A stretch of 64,000 nucleotides of DNA from NCBI GenBank assembly GCA_007922305.1, contig ML677365.1:11890533-11954532 (forward strand), written 5' to 3'. Under the pieces are notes generated by a model. The model had not been told where the DNA came from. It searched no databases and saw only the letters and a list, made by a program, of their open reading frames with translations. The stretch comes from Dermatemys mawii. Taxonomy: Eukaryota; Chordata; Testudines; Dermatemydidae. This document shows positions 1-11,978 of this stretch, one piece after another; positions within the stretch are counted from its first letter, which is position 1; each line of letters begins with the position of its first letter. Position numbers and translations under genes: made by a program.

Positions 1-75
1 TGGCATTTGGGAAATACCACCATTATTTTTTCTCCAATTAAGAGAGAGGGTTTGTCTATAATGCAATACACACCT

Positions 76-345
76 GTGGCTGGCTCATGTCAACTAACTC
101 AGGCTCATCAGGTTTGGGCTGTAGGGCTGTGCAATTGCAGTGTAGACATCCAGGTTTGGACTGGAACCTGTCCTCTGAGAGCCCACAAGTAGGGAGGGTC
201 CCACAGCCTGCGTTACATCCAGTGCCTGGACATCTACGCTGCAATTTTATAGCCTCACAGGCTGAGCCTCGCAAGCTCAAACCAGCTGACATGGGCCAGC
301 ATGGCTGTTTTATTGCAGTGTAGACATACGCTGAGAGGCAGTCAA
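76..345. repeat. Palindromic MITE-like repeat
   Basis: A 17-bp segment at 79-95 (GCTGGCTCATGTCAACT) is repeated in inverted orientation at 284-300 with two mismatches. The short string TTGCAGTGTAGACAT occurs near 135 and again near 315. TGTAGACA-type ends recur in several MITEs of this window. Outer ends and target duplications are not clear. Confidence 0.5.
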
Positions 346-2393
346 GCTCAAGGAGCTCAGTGGAGTCAGTGAGCCCACACAATCATATTTTGAATATCTG
401 TGCAAACTACAGTGAGTAATATGTCATGCATACAGCTTTGGAGGGTGGAGCTTGGAAGAGTAATATTAATGTGTTTTGCCCTCAAATCTGGATTGGGGGA
501 GGGGATTCAATGTAAAATCCCATTTACTACAGTGGTTTATTATAAGCAGACAGAAGGCCTGCTCAAAGCTGCCATATTTTACTTGCTACACTAGCAAAAA
601 TGTAACAGAAAAGTTTTTATTCTCCAACCATTGTATAGTGTACAAGGTTGAGTCTGCAGCACTGTCTTGAATTATTCTGCAAAGGATGTTTGTTAACATG
701 GACTTTACTTTTTTGTATTATCCTTATTATTGTCTGCTGAGACTAATTAGTTTACAAATTACTTTCTGTCCTTAGAAACAAATCCCCATTTACCATAAGA
801 CCATTATTGTACTGCTGATTGCATAGATGATGGCTAAATGTAATGTCACTAGTAAGATTTCACTTGCTAAATGGCATTGCACATCCCCTTCTTTGAAAAT
901 ACAACTTCTACTATAACGGAAAGTTATTGAATTAAAAATATACAGCCCTATAAAACTCTACTGTTTCAATGATCACTCCATAAAATACCACACAGAATGA
1001 AATATGCAGAATGTAACTCAAATTTTGAACACTGTTCAAAATATGAATTGAATCAAAGTTCAAATGCTGTAATTTTTTGTAGTTAAAACAAGTTTCAGAT
1101 TATTCACACACACACACAAATAGACACAGTAGCCTTCCTTTTGGCCAGTCCTAATAGCCCCTCTCCTCATCAGCTTATTTGGAGCTAGAGCAATGTCTTC
1201 CTTCACAGCACGCAGCCGGCTGGTCTGCTCCCAATCCCTCTGGTGTCCTAAACTAGCATTTCTGCAGTGCACAAAGCTTTGTGTAGGCACACTGTCGGTG
1301 AATAAATGTCACCCTTTATGGATAACTGAGGTTATTTTATTCAAGGCTTGACTTTTAGGACTGGCCATGTAAACCTGTGGCAATACTAGAAATATTGCTC
1401 CATCTGGAAACCAGGAAAACTAAAAGCCTATTCACTAAAATATCAACTATGTACTGAATATATACACAGTGTAGTGATCTGGAATTCAAGTATCTTGGGA
1501 ATATTAGCAGATTGCAGAAGTGGAAGAAAAGTAGGAAAGTGGCTTATAAACATATTTATTATGCTCTCAAGCTTTTTTATAGTTTCCTTCTGCAGAACAT
1601 TCATCAAGAAATCCATATGTACTAAATCAAGTTAGCAGGAGACTTAGAAAATCAGCAATGGGGTGGCCTGCCCACCACTTTCAGTTCAAAATGCAGCTTC
1701 TGTACAGGAAGCCAAAACTGGTTTTATAGAATAGAGTCAGCTGGCAAACAAAAAAAAATGGAGCCATATCCTCAGCTGATATAAATCAACATCTGAGGAG
1801 CTCGGCTCTGGTCCCAGCTGAATTAGATGATAAGAAATTGTTGCAGACTTTTCTTATGTAACACAATTTAGAAAAACCTGTTTTATTGTGAAAACAGATA
1901 TCAAAAAAGCTGAAGTCTTATTATTATGAGGTGTGTATATTTTTTTAAGCACAGATCTCTCGAGAATTCATATGCTCTAAGAACAAGCTAATTTAGCAAT
2001 ACTCTTACCAACAAATATCACACCACATTTATCTCACTATTCATACTGCTAATTACAAAACAAAAAGACGACTGGTAGAAGGTCAAGCTAGAGTTTATAT
2101 TTTACTCACAACTTTTTCCACATTTCAGTTTTGTCTTGATACTAAAATAGACGAGCTGGTGTAAGAATATAGATTGTATTTGTTTTTTGAAGTAAGAGGC
2201 TGACAACATTGAAAATCATTTACAGAAAATATTGCTCAACTTTATTACTTGATACCATCCTGATCCTGCAAACATTTATGCCTGGGTTAACTTTACTACC
2301 ACTGAAGCCACAGGAAAGATTCGTATGCATACATTAAGCATGTCCCTAAATTGACTGGGCCCTAAGTATTACAGGGCACATTTTTAAATGAAT

Positions 2394-2470
2394 TAGGCCC
2401 TGATCCAAAGCTTGCTGAAGTAATTGGAAACGCTCCTACTGACATCAGCGTACTTTGGAACTGGCATTTA
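2394..2470. repeat. Old palindromic MITE-like fragment
   Basis: The start TTAGGCCCTGATCCAAAGC, followed by a region resembling 'tgactccaatggga'-type palindromes, matches a small repeat family widespread in sauropsids. It is diverged and lacks clear ends. Confidence 0.4.
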
Positions 2471-2494
2471 GTGACACTAGAAACGTAACTCTAG

Positions 2495-2552
2495 AAGGGA
2501 CTGCAAGGGTCATCTAGTCTAGCCCCCAGCCAAGATGCTGGATTAGAAGCCA
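2495..2552 (-). mobile_element. CR1 LINE 3'-end fragment
   Basis: On the plus strand, GAAGGGACTGCAAGGGTCAT followed by CTAGTCTAGCCCCC is the reverse complement of the conserved CR1 3' untranslated end. The piece is short, with no coding part. Confidence 0.55.
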
Positions 2553-5258
2553 GCTAGCTAATAGAATAGATCTTTTCTATAGCTAACTTTTATAATACTA
2601 GAAAATAAATGAATAATAAAAGCTATGGCACTTTTAAGAAAAAAATATATTGGTCCAGCAGCTACCAAGTTAGACAATGATCATCACCCTCTGATTTGGC
2701 ACCTCTGGTTGGAAGAAAGCATCAAGCTACACAGAACACAAAATGATCTCTAAGAATACTGATACTTTCCAGATTGACAACTATGTAAATGATCAGTTTG
2801 ATATATGATAGATAGATAGACAGACAGACTTTGTCCAAAGATCAATCCTTTTATTTTTCTTCCCACTGCCTTCAGAAAACATTCTTCTGATATACCTGCA
2901 ACTTCAATCCATATATGGCATATGGAATGTCCCACGTTTTTTGTGAGGGAAGGGCCTCCTATGGCTGATTGGCCACATAACTGCAGCTGTACAACAATAG
3001 TTTGTTTTTTTAATGTCAACATGAGTTTTGCCTAAGTATAGAGTTCAGCCCTGAGCCCTGAGCCATGTATTTCCTTTCAATGTAGGCATCCTTTATCAGA
3101 AGTGCAACCACTGAGAGGCAAATATGTATCTATGTCTAGCTCACCTCAGCTTTGGGAAGAGGCTGGCACAGCTCCTACAACCACATATCTGAAAACATAC
3201 AGGCAAAAATCCTGTCTTAATAGCCTTTGAATTTTTCTATTAAACAGTATATGTTTTTATTATGGCACCGCACGTACGTTGTTTAGTAAAAGATGATTAC
3301 TCTTTTTGGTAACATTATTTATTATAATAAAATTTTCTACCTGATAAAGGATCCAGGTCACATTTCACAAGTAAAAACTGGAAATTTAGGCCCTAATCTC
3401 TTATAAGTAGTTGATATTTCTTATTCTCAACATGTGTGGTTTATTTTGAAATTATCTCAGAATAAACTTTAGAAATACTTATAAAAGTGCACTATTATAA
3501 GCAAAAATAATTTACTAATCTCACTGACCTTTCTTTGGGAAAAAAAGAACTTTGTACAAATTTCTTTAAAGATTTCTTGATGAATGTAAAAGGTACATAG
3601 TTAAAAAATCATGGATCAAATCCTCATATTATTGTATCTCTGTTACCAACAACAGTTTAGATTATAAAATCCAGTTTGCTTTTCTCTATGTAACTCTGGC
3701 TTGTTGTTGTTGTTTCCCCCCATCCCCTCTTTTTGGACAATGATAGTCAATTAAAATCAGACTCTCCCTCTCAGTTTCAGTGTTATGACTGCTAACCTTG
3801 GAGGACGGTAAACAAACATTTGTTTAAAAACAGCCATGTCAGCTGGAATTGAGAGGGGAAAAGGAAAGAATAATGAAACATTTCTGATGTGCATTTGGTA
3901 AAAGCTTGTTTTTACAAAATCTAAAGTCTGATATAAATTTGAGATGAGAAATTTAAGATCCCAGACATGACTATGGTCAGGACTTGAAATAATTGAAGGG
4001 AATCAGTCAAGGATTGTGAAACGAGATCCAGATGTACTGTACATTTTATTCTGGACAGATATAATCATAACTAAAAATATCAGAGCAACAACTACTCTGC
4101 AGGGTCCAAACTCTCCAGTTTCCTACAGCTTTGCATTATTAGCACAGAAAGTTACAGTAAGATAAAATTCATCTCAAACCTTCTCCCAAATGCTTCATTG
4201 TTCCTAGGGTTCCTCCCTCTGGGTCCCTCATCCCACACTCTACATCCTCTTCATCTAAATAACCATTCCCAGTTCCCTCATGCCCAAGTGCTGTAAAGAT
4301 CAGAATAGGAGAAGCAGAATTGGGTGTTAGCATACAGACGATGCTGCAACCCATATTTTCTCAATCTCCTTTGGTGGATGTTTTAGAGGTGATAGGACTA
4401 ATCTATGCAGCACTTCATAGATGAAAACCTTTGTGTGGAGGAACTAGCAGTTGCCCACCATCACTCTCAAGGAACAATCAGAAAGAAATGTGCAGACTTA
4501 TTCTGTAGCAATTTGTCCACACCAGGTAGGTCATAAAATATCAGTAACACCTGATGATCAGTAGTGATGAAGGTAGCTGGAAGATCAGTCTGAGAGCCTT
4601 ATTGCCTCAGTATTCTCAGCACCTACCTGAAAACATTCAGCTTTTGTAAGAGCAAGCACCTAGAGAATAACAAAGCTGTAAACAAACAGCATTAGATGCG
4701 AAAGGACAAACTGGTCAAAAGACCACACACAAAATGATGATGATAAAAGGTACTATGTTAAGTTGGGTAGAGAGGAGATATGCATTTGGGTAAGTGTTTG
4801 GCTTTGTTTTATTTAAAGCATTTATTAATGATATTGCAAAAGAGGTAATCAGCACATTGAACACTCAGAACATATGAACTTGGGTGGTACTGCAAGTACA
4901 AATGAGGACATAAAAATAAGGGGACCTAGAGAGATGAGATATAAAGACAGAAGACAACAGAACTACTCATGAGATGCAAACATTCATCGTGGGGAAAGAA
5001 ATCTAACAGAGGTTCAGTGGAAAGCTGATAAATGGAAAGCAGTAAAGCAGAAGATAGCAAATTGGATACGAGCTTGCAATATGATACGTTGGCAAAAATT
5101 CAGTCTGTATACACAAAAGCATCGTGTCAAGAACTTATTAGGACTTGTGAGTCCCTTAATAAACCTAATGTTAAAATTATATAATACACATGTTAAGGGA
5201 AGAGTGTCTGTACATTTGGGTATGGTGCTTTAATTATTCAAAGTTCAAAGGTTGTCTT

Positions 5259-5285
5259 TATATATATATATATATATATATAATG

Positions 5286-5317
<32 letters not shown>

Positions 5318-5318
5318 G
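5259..5318. repeat. (TA)n/(CA)n microsatellite
   Basis: About 12 TA units, a short interruption, more TA, then about 10 AC units. Confidence 0.95.
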
Positions 5319-6519
5319 TTCTGGACCAATTCAGCATCAGAGAAACATCAACAAGAAGCTTACAAATAGTTATTAAAGGCATAGGAAGGGACTGATTTAG
5401 AATGAAAGACTAAACACTTCAAACTGTACAGCATAGCTAAATAATGACTACAAGTATTTGAAAGGTATAAGTACCAAGGGGAAGAAGAATTATTTAGGTA
5501 CAGCACAGTTTCATATGACCTATTGGGAAAACTTACGGTGCCTTATTAGATAATTATTCCCTCCCTATTATTTCTTCCCCCTCCTTCCCCACACCTCCCA
5601 TCCTCTGATTGGACAATCAGTTGGAAAAGGAAAAGGCAATAGGAATAGTTCTGCACAAACCCAAATCCAAACTTCTAGATTTACCATCCCAGGGAATGAG
5701 TGGGGAAGTTTTTGTTATCATCATGACCAATGCTAGGCTTGCCAACTTTCTAATCTCAAAAAAAGAACACCCTTGCCCTGCCCGCTCCCTCACCCCTTCT
5801 CTTAGGCCCTGCCCTTTCTCCAAGACCCCACCCCCATCATATAGCATATAGCACCTTATTTTCAGCTCTGAAACCCACACTCATCTGCACATTTACATTA
5901 CAAGAACATAACTGCATGTGCAAATCTTTGATTTGCTTGCACACCATGTCTAGGTGGACATGCATCTAGGTATGGGCAAACTGCACACCCAGTTAGAGGT
6001 TCCCCAGAACTGTGCAAGGGAGAGCTTCCATAAGGTGGCACCTTTGTAACCCCATCCCTTCCCACTCAGGTATGTGAGCTTGGGGAAGAGAGAAACAGCA
6101 GAAAGCTCTACAGTTTCTGCAGCCAGAAACTGAGCTGGCAGGCGCTGAGACAACTAACTGCACCAGGGACTGTAGAATGCTGATGATGTGACCAGTGTCT
6201 GGTGGTTTTTACAGCTTTCACTCTGAATATTTTTTTCCCTCTGGTGACTGCACTGTTCGGTACAACAGCCTCCCAACACCCACACTCTCTTCATTAAACC
6301 TCACTCCATGCTCCTCTCTTCCTCCCATTCTGTTTTTTCCTGCTCCCTCCCTTCATTGTCCCCTCTCCATCCCATTGTTCTCCCTCATTCAGTTCAGCTA
6401 ATCCGCTCCCAATAAAAAAAACACGCAAAAGAGTTTACAGACAAAACAACAAAAATGGTGACACCTGGAAATCATTCCATTGTTCACTCTATTATATTCC
6501 TTCTCTCCTTACCTTTGTC

Positions 6520-6655
6520 TGTAATATCTGTTTAGATTATGAACTCTTCAGGGCAGGGACTATCTCTAATTCCATGTCTAAACAGTGCTTAGTACAATAA
6601 GGACCTGAAGTCTGTTGGGAATCCTAGGTGCTACCATAATACAAATAATAAATAA
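6520..6655 (+). mobile_element. L2/MIR-type SINE or LINE tail
   Basis: The stretch has the familiar order 'gattatgaactcttcagggcagggac', then 'cagtgcttagtacaat', then 'gctaccataatacaaataataaataat', which is the 3' end of an abundant sauropsid L2-like family. A related minus-strand tail is at 42735-42830, and a very short one is near 25020-25050. Confidence 0.55.
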
Positions 6656-7614
6656 TATTGCCTCCATTCATGTATAAACGGAAGAAAGTGAGCTGTTTTT
6701 ACTGTATTTAATATTAACCACATAACTACATAACACATTACTTTTGTATGAATATTAATGAGCATACAATATATACTACACACGTTTAAATATAAAATAT
6801 CTAATTTCCTTTGTAAGAAACACTAGTTTTTCTCAACTTCCTTAATTCTAATGACAACTTTTCAGAGTGAATTATATATAAGTGATTTTTTCCAGATGTA
6901 AGGTGTGAAATAAAGTATCTAACACTGATTCTTTATGCATGTCCTAGTATTAAGTCAGAAAATAACTCTATTCCTGTTTATGTAGAACATTCTGTCTTGA
7001 ATTTTAACTGGTAAACGTAAAAAGCAAAGAGGAAGATTTCAACCAATGACAAATGTATTTGCAAATTGAAAAGAAGGGAAGTACTGAGCAATAAAATGGT
7101 TATTCTAATCCAATAAAATATAAGATACCACCTTGGTAATGAAAACTGTCCCATATCAAATACATTTTGCATGTTCCAATTGGAGAAAAAGAGAACTGTA
7201 ATATACAAAGAATGTTTATAACAAACGACAAATAATTCTGCAACTGCATTTCAGTGATCCTTCACAAATCATTAATTAAAATCCACAAAACATAAGCATA
7301 ACAGCTCACATTGGTTCCTGAGAAGGAAAGGATTATTGCATTAGGTGTGCTCTAGTAAGCATAAAAACACAAGCCACAGTCCAATCTGTGGGAGGATCTT
7401 TGACAAAGAAACAAAACAGTTTGGTAAATGTTCATCCGGGTAAAAAGTTTCCACTCTTCTCTTTCCACTCTAGAATATTGTTAATTAGGCTACTTCAGCA
7501 TTACATTCAAATGACTAAATTGTAATATATATACATACACATATATATACACATACATATACGCTATATATATTTAAATCACAAAGTACTGAAGAAAAAA
7601 AATCAGATTCCTAC

Positions 7615-7856
7615 CAGTTTGGCTGAGTTGAGAAGTGCTGCGGCTTTTTCGTGACAGACCCACAATCGCTACCATCTTTGCGCCAATGCTGGAGCGTCTT
7701 TTTTTGCCACTAGTGCCCACTGTGCCCACTGCTGTGTCAGATTGGCTACCGTCATTCTTCTCTAGTGTGTACATGTCCCCGCCAATGCTGGTGCTCTTAG
7801 TCATGTTCTTTCCTGTGGTGCCCATCTGTCTGCTTTGCATTTTGGATGTAAAGACA
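7615..7856 (-). CDS. RIMS2: RIMS2 internal coding exon preceding the C2B domain
   Basis: This 242-nt exon begins after CGGCTGACAG. Its first base completes a Ser codon with the AG left by the upstream exon, giving Ser-Val-Phe-Thr-Ser-Lys-Met-Gln-Ser-Arg-Gln. It then carries TKSTSIGGDMYTLEKNDGSQ, SDTAVGTVGTSGKKRRSSIG and AKMVAIVGLSRKSRSTSQLS. It ends one base into a codon before GTAGGA, where the next exon should complete Glu of SQTE. The segment SSIGAKMVAIVGLSRKSRS distinguishes RIM2; RIM1 has a shorter, different version here. It lies just upstream of the C2B domain, in the part shared with short gamma RIMs. The following exon was not found in 1-7614, so the next intron is longer than 7.6 kb. 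No damage is seen. Confidence 0.95.
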
Positions 7857-10223
7857 CTGTCAGCCGATGGATGGATAAACAATGTAGACAACAGAAGAGT
7901 AAAAAGGGGAAGACAGAAAAGGACAGGTTTCAGATGAAAAGTTTTGGGAGATTGTGGGGACAAAGCAGCTAATTCACACAGGTGAGGTTTTGCTTTTGTT
8001 AGTGATAAAAAGGAACAACTTTAATTGTCAAAATCTTGCTAGCACTTCATTGGTTTTCTCTCTTTAACCATGTACTTCACTTATTAAACTTTTTTTTTTT
8101 AATTAAAAGGCTTTCCTTCTATATATGAAAGTTCTTAAAAGTACATTATCTACATGTAGCATAATAATAAATACACTTGTATATCATTTGTAAATGTAGG
8201 GAAACATCATGTATTTCATATTTAATATACAATTCAGTAGTTCAGTATTTACTTTCCATGTTTAACCCTTGAACAGTCAAATTACATCTCTGTTCCTCCA
8301 GTCTGCCACTAGGCAGATTTTGCAAATCAGTTAAGCAAAGATTGCCCAGGCCAGGCAAAAGAGGTAAAGCAAATAAAGCATCAAAAGTGTCATCTGTAAT
8401 GTCATTTTTCTGAACTAAAAATCTAGTGCTGCAGAATCCCTGAGAAGATGAGCAGTTTTTTTGCACTGGATTCTTTTTCCTGGGTAGGCTTTCTTGATTC
8501 TAAAACTTATTTGCACTATACTGACATTTGGCTATATTATCTTATAATTGCAAGTGATCAGCCTCTCATATAGATCAGTGATTCTCAAACCATTTCACAG
8601 TGCAGATCCCTTGGTAAGAAAGACTTGATCATAGTCACTTCCCAATGACCACGAACAAGTTACTTCCCCACCTCCCAGACCTGATCTCTCGCCTTCCCTG
8701 AAGGAACTATGGTGTCTGATTACATGAGAAAGCAATATGAGGGCATCATTAGAAAGACCAAATAAAAATAATTTTGCTTCAACATGGTGGCATGGCTAAT
8801 TGCACAATTTCCTCCCCTCCATTTTGTATCTGTGCTGTGCCATACATTTATTAGTACCATGTTCCTATTGCTTTCCGCATCTCCCACTACACTGTTTAGG
8901 TGACACTGCAATCTGATTCTCTCCTTATGTTTTCTGCCACTACAACATAGAGTGCGTGTAGGTGGGTGTGTTTATTTTTGTTTACCTGGTCCAAAAATCC
9001 TCTGGAAACTCTAATCATCTGTGACTGGGGGACAACTAACATGAAGTATCACAACTTGAAAATTGGTAAATGACAAGTCACTGTGACAGAAGCAGCTCCA
9101 TGCTCACTTATAAGTGTTCCATGAATCATGACGTTAGAGCTACATAGATCAGTGTTATACCATTTGGTGAAAAAGGACTGTCTCAGACGTATGACGAGGC
9201 TGGTCTGGGGAAAAAGTTAAAGTCCTCGCCTCAGAAAGACAGAAATATATGCAACACTTTACAGTACTGCATTTTTATATTAATTTTGAGCCTGCTGCCA
9301 CAAGGCCTCCATGTGGACTTCCATGAGAACTCCTTGCACAGGATTTGGCCCTTTATTAGTTCGACTTGGTATGGCACCTACTCAGGTAACTCTGCTTTAG
9401 ACAATGGTGGGTAGTAAAAATAGAATGAAGTAGAACATTTTAGTGAGGTAAGGAAAATAATTGACACCACAAAGTTTAACAAAGGCTTTTTGTTTGTTTT
9501 AAACACAGAGCTGAGACAGGGAGTGAGTGATTCCCCCCAGCATAGGACTCCAGTGTGACTTTTAGCCACAGTCCTATGAAGTCAATCCTCCTGGAGATCC
9601 CGCTATTGCAGGGAGAATGGATCTGCTTCCGGGAATCCAGCATGTGCTTCCTGTAGAGCCAGCCAGCTCTGCTGGTTAGTGCAGGGGAGGACTGGGGCCA
9701 TAACTTGCTTCTTACTGCTTTTGGGGTGAATAGTGGGGCTGAAATGCCCTCATCCATACACAGGGTAATGCTGTGACTCTCTCACTTGTGCCCCTGCACA
9801 GGCAACAGCAGCCCTCTGGCCCATAGTTATTTTGTTCCACATCCATTTGAAAAAGCAGAGATGGTATCTTTGCTTCTTGCAGTTTCCACAGTAGATGTTA
9901 TAAACATATTCACTGAGCATATGTGGTGCCCTTCAGAACACACTCATTCTCCCATTATTATACACTCACACAAATATAGTTTCCATTGACTGAGCCTGTT
10001 CCCCTTTCTGGAGAAGGAAAAATCCAGCATGAACAAAGCAATTGGTACATCTGTTCACATTACTGGAAGTCTGCTATTATGTTTGGGTACCTACTTTACA
10101 AGCTAATCTGCAGTAGTGGCCCGACTAGGCATCCCTGGGCACTACCTATAAATAGCAAAGTACAAACATCTGGAGAAATACTGCATACATTAATATGTTT
10201 AACTGTGAAAAATAAAGACAATT

Positions 10224-10530
10224 ATGCTGATTTTCATAACAGGTCTGGCCTCTTCTATGTCTAGAGACACCACAGAGACGGTGGGGGCTGCTAGTGGGCC
10301 TGAGGTCAGGGACTCACACAGCTACAAACTCCACATGTACACTGCTTGCCCTCCACATTTACAAGCACAGGCAAAGACCTGTATCCCTGGACCAACTGAA
10401 GTGAAGTATACAGGTAAAGATCAGAATTCCAATGTGAGTGATCTTCAGCCTTACACAATCTACAACATGAGAGTGGTGTCTTACAATTCTGTGGGCAGCA
10501 GTGCTTCAGAATAGACCAACTTCACTACCA
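10224..10530 (+). pseudogene. Fragment resembling a fibronectin type III domain, interrupted by a stop
   Basis: A plus-strand frame ends with VSDLQPYTIYNMRVVSYN followed by SVGSSASE. This is the hallmark of FN3 strands F and G (LxPYTxYxxRVxxxNxxG). A stop (TAG) then stands where the family has Trp, and TNFTTKE follows in the same frame. The upstream part (HSYKLHMYTACPPHLQAQAK) may be the rest of the same domain. It sits antisense within a RIMS2 intron and has no recognisable partner exons. It looks like a dead copy of an exon from an FN3-repeat gene; usherin-like proteins are one possibility, but I cannot name the parent. Confidence 0.45.
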
Positions 10531-10639
10531 AGGAGTGTGAGTATACAGTGACCATAAAGAGCACTAAAATGGGGAACCCTGCTCAATCCCCTAATGGGCA
10601 GGTTTCCCCATTTTAGGAAAACTCTTCCTTCAATAATCA

Positions 10640-11612
10640 GAGAGGTAGCCATGTTAGTCTGGAATTGCAGAAGTGACAAAGAGTACTGTGGCACCTTAAA
10701 GACTAATTAAAGTATTAGAGCATAAGCTTTCGTGGGCTAATACCCACTTTATCGGACGCAAGCAGTGGAAGTATTCAGGAGCAGGAATAAATAAGAGGCA
10801 AGGGCCAGGATAGAGATAACAAGGTTAATCCAATTAGGCTGAACCAACTTGCTATCTCTAATCAGGGAGGATGAGGTCCTCCTCTAGCAGCTGCTCTGGA
10901 GGTGTGAACACAGAGAAAAAAAGCTGCTTTTGTAGTTAGCTAGCCACTCATAGTCTTTGTTCAATCCTTGATTGATGGTATCAAATTTGCAAATGAATTG
11001 CAGCTCTACAATTTCTCTTTGCAGTCTGGTCTTGAAGTTTTTTTGCTGCAAGATGGTGACCCTTAGATCTGTTATGGTGTGTCCAGTGAGGTTGAAGTGT
11101 TCTCCTACAGGTTTTTGTATACTGCCATTCCTGATATCTGATTTGTGTCCATTTATCATTTTTCGTAGGGACTGTCCAGTTTGGCCGATGTACATAGCAG
11201 AGGGACAGTGCTGGCACATAATGGCATATATTACTTTGGTAGATGTGCAGGTGAATGAACCAGTGATGGTGTGGCTGATCTGGTTAGGTCCTGTGACGGT
11301 GTTGCTGGTGTAGATATGTGGGCAGAGTTGGCATCGAGGTTTGTTGCATGGATTGGTTCCTGAGTTAGAGTTATTATGGCGTGGTGTGCTGTTGCTGGTG
11401 AGAATATGCTTGAGGATGGTGGGTTGTCTGTGGGCGAGGACTGGCCTGCCTTCCAAGGCCTGTGAAAGTGAGGGATCGTTGTCCAGGATGGGTTGTAAAT
11501 CACTGATGATGCATTGGAGAGGTTTTAACTGAGGACTGTAGGTGATGGCCAGTGGTGTTCTGTTGTTTTCTTTCTTGACTTCTCTTGCAGCAGAAGGCTT
11601 CTGGGTACACAA
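10640..11612 (-). mobile_element. Penelope-like retroelement, 3' half with GIY-YIG endonuclease
   Basis: A long minus-strand frame (10884-11672) encodes the C-terminal part of a Penelope-like element. A Cys cluster (CNKPRCQLC, residues about 109-117) is followed by the GIY-YIG region (VIYAIMCQHCPSAMYIGQTG, residues about 148-167) and the tail FICKFDTINQGLNKDYEW. Penelope-like elements code for a reverse transcriptase followed by this endonuclease. The reverse transcriptase core is missing, so the copy is 5'-truncated and inactive. The 3' non-coding tail continues to about 10640 and includes the abundant 'gcataagctttcgtgggctaatacccac' segment. The first roughly 29 residues of the open frame are antisense to the inverted copy next door and are not part of the original protein. 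Confidence 0.85.
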
Positions 11613-11613
11613 G

Positions 11614-11978
11614 AATAGACTGCAAAGAGAAACTGCAGATCTGCAATTCATTTGCAAATTTGATACCATCAATCAAGGATTGAACAAAGACTACGAGTGG
11701 CTAGCTAGCTACAAAAGCAGCTTCTCTTCTCTTGGTGTTCACACCTCCAGACCAGCTACTAGAGGAGGACCTCATCCTCCCTGATTAGAGATAACAAGCT
11801 GGTTCAGCCTGATTGGACTAACCTTGTTATTTCTAACCTGGCCCTTACCTCTTATTTATTCCTGCCCCTGGATACTTCCACTGCTTGCATCTGACGAAGT
11901 GGGTATTAGCCCAAGAAAGCTTATGCTCTAATACTTTAATTAGTCTTTAAGGTGACTCTTTGCCACTTCTGCTCTTCC
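11614..11978 (+). mobile_element. Inverted 3'-end copy of the same Penelope-like element
   Basis: This stretch repeats the end of the neighbouring element in the opposite orientation. It has the same coding tail (LQFICKFDTINQGLNKDYEW), the stop after GGPHPP, and the 'gaagtgggtattagcccaagaaagcttatg' tail. Together with 10640-11612 it forms a large inverted repeat. Penelope-like elements are known for such inverted or tandem partial copies (pseudo-LTRs). The two arms differ at several sites, for example a clean TGGCTAGCTAGC segment here. Confidence 0.85.

Larger units (their letters stand above)
1..7614 (-). other. RIMS2: RIMS2 intron, 5' part, running out of the window
   Basis: Intron sequence beginning with donor GTAGGA at 7614 and continuing past the window edge. 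No C2B-encoding exon was found here. It contains a palindromic MITE near 76-345, a MITE-like palindrome and CR1 tail near 2.4-2.55 kb, a TA/CA microsatellite at 5.26 kb and a SINE tail at 6.5 kb. The rest is AT-rich and unassigned. Confidence 0.65.

Noticed and set aside
7635..7937. 100-codon plus-strand open frame overlapping the RIMS2 exon
   Set aside because: It is the antisense of the conserved RIMS2 exon 7615-7856, which has matching splice sites and known protein sequence.
8242..8466. 74-codon minus-strand open frame near the RIMS2 exon
   Set aside because: No RIM similarity, no convincing splice pair, ordinary composition. Expected by chance in this much DNA.
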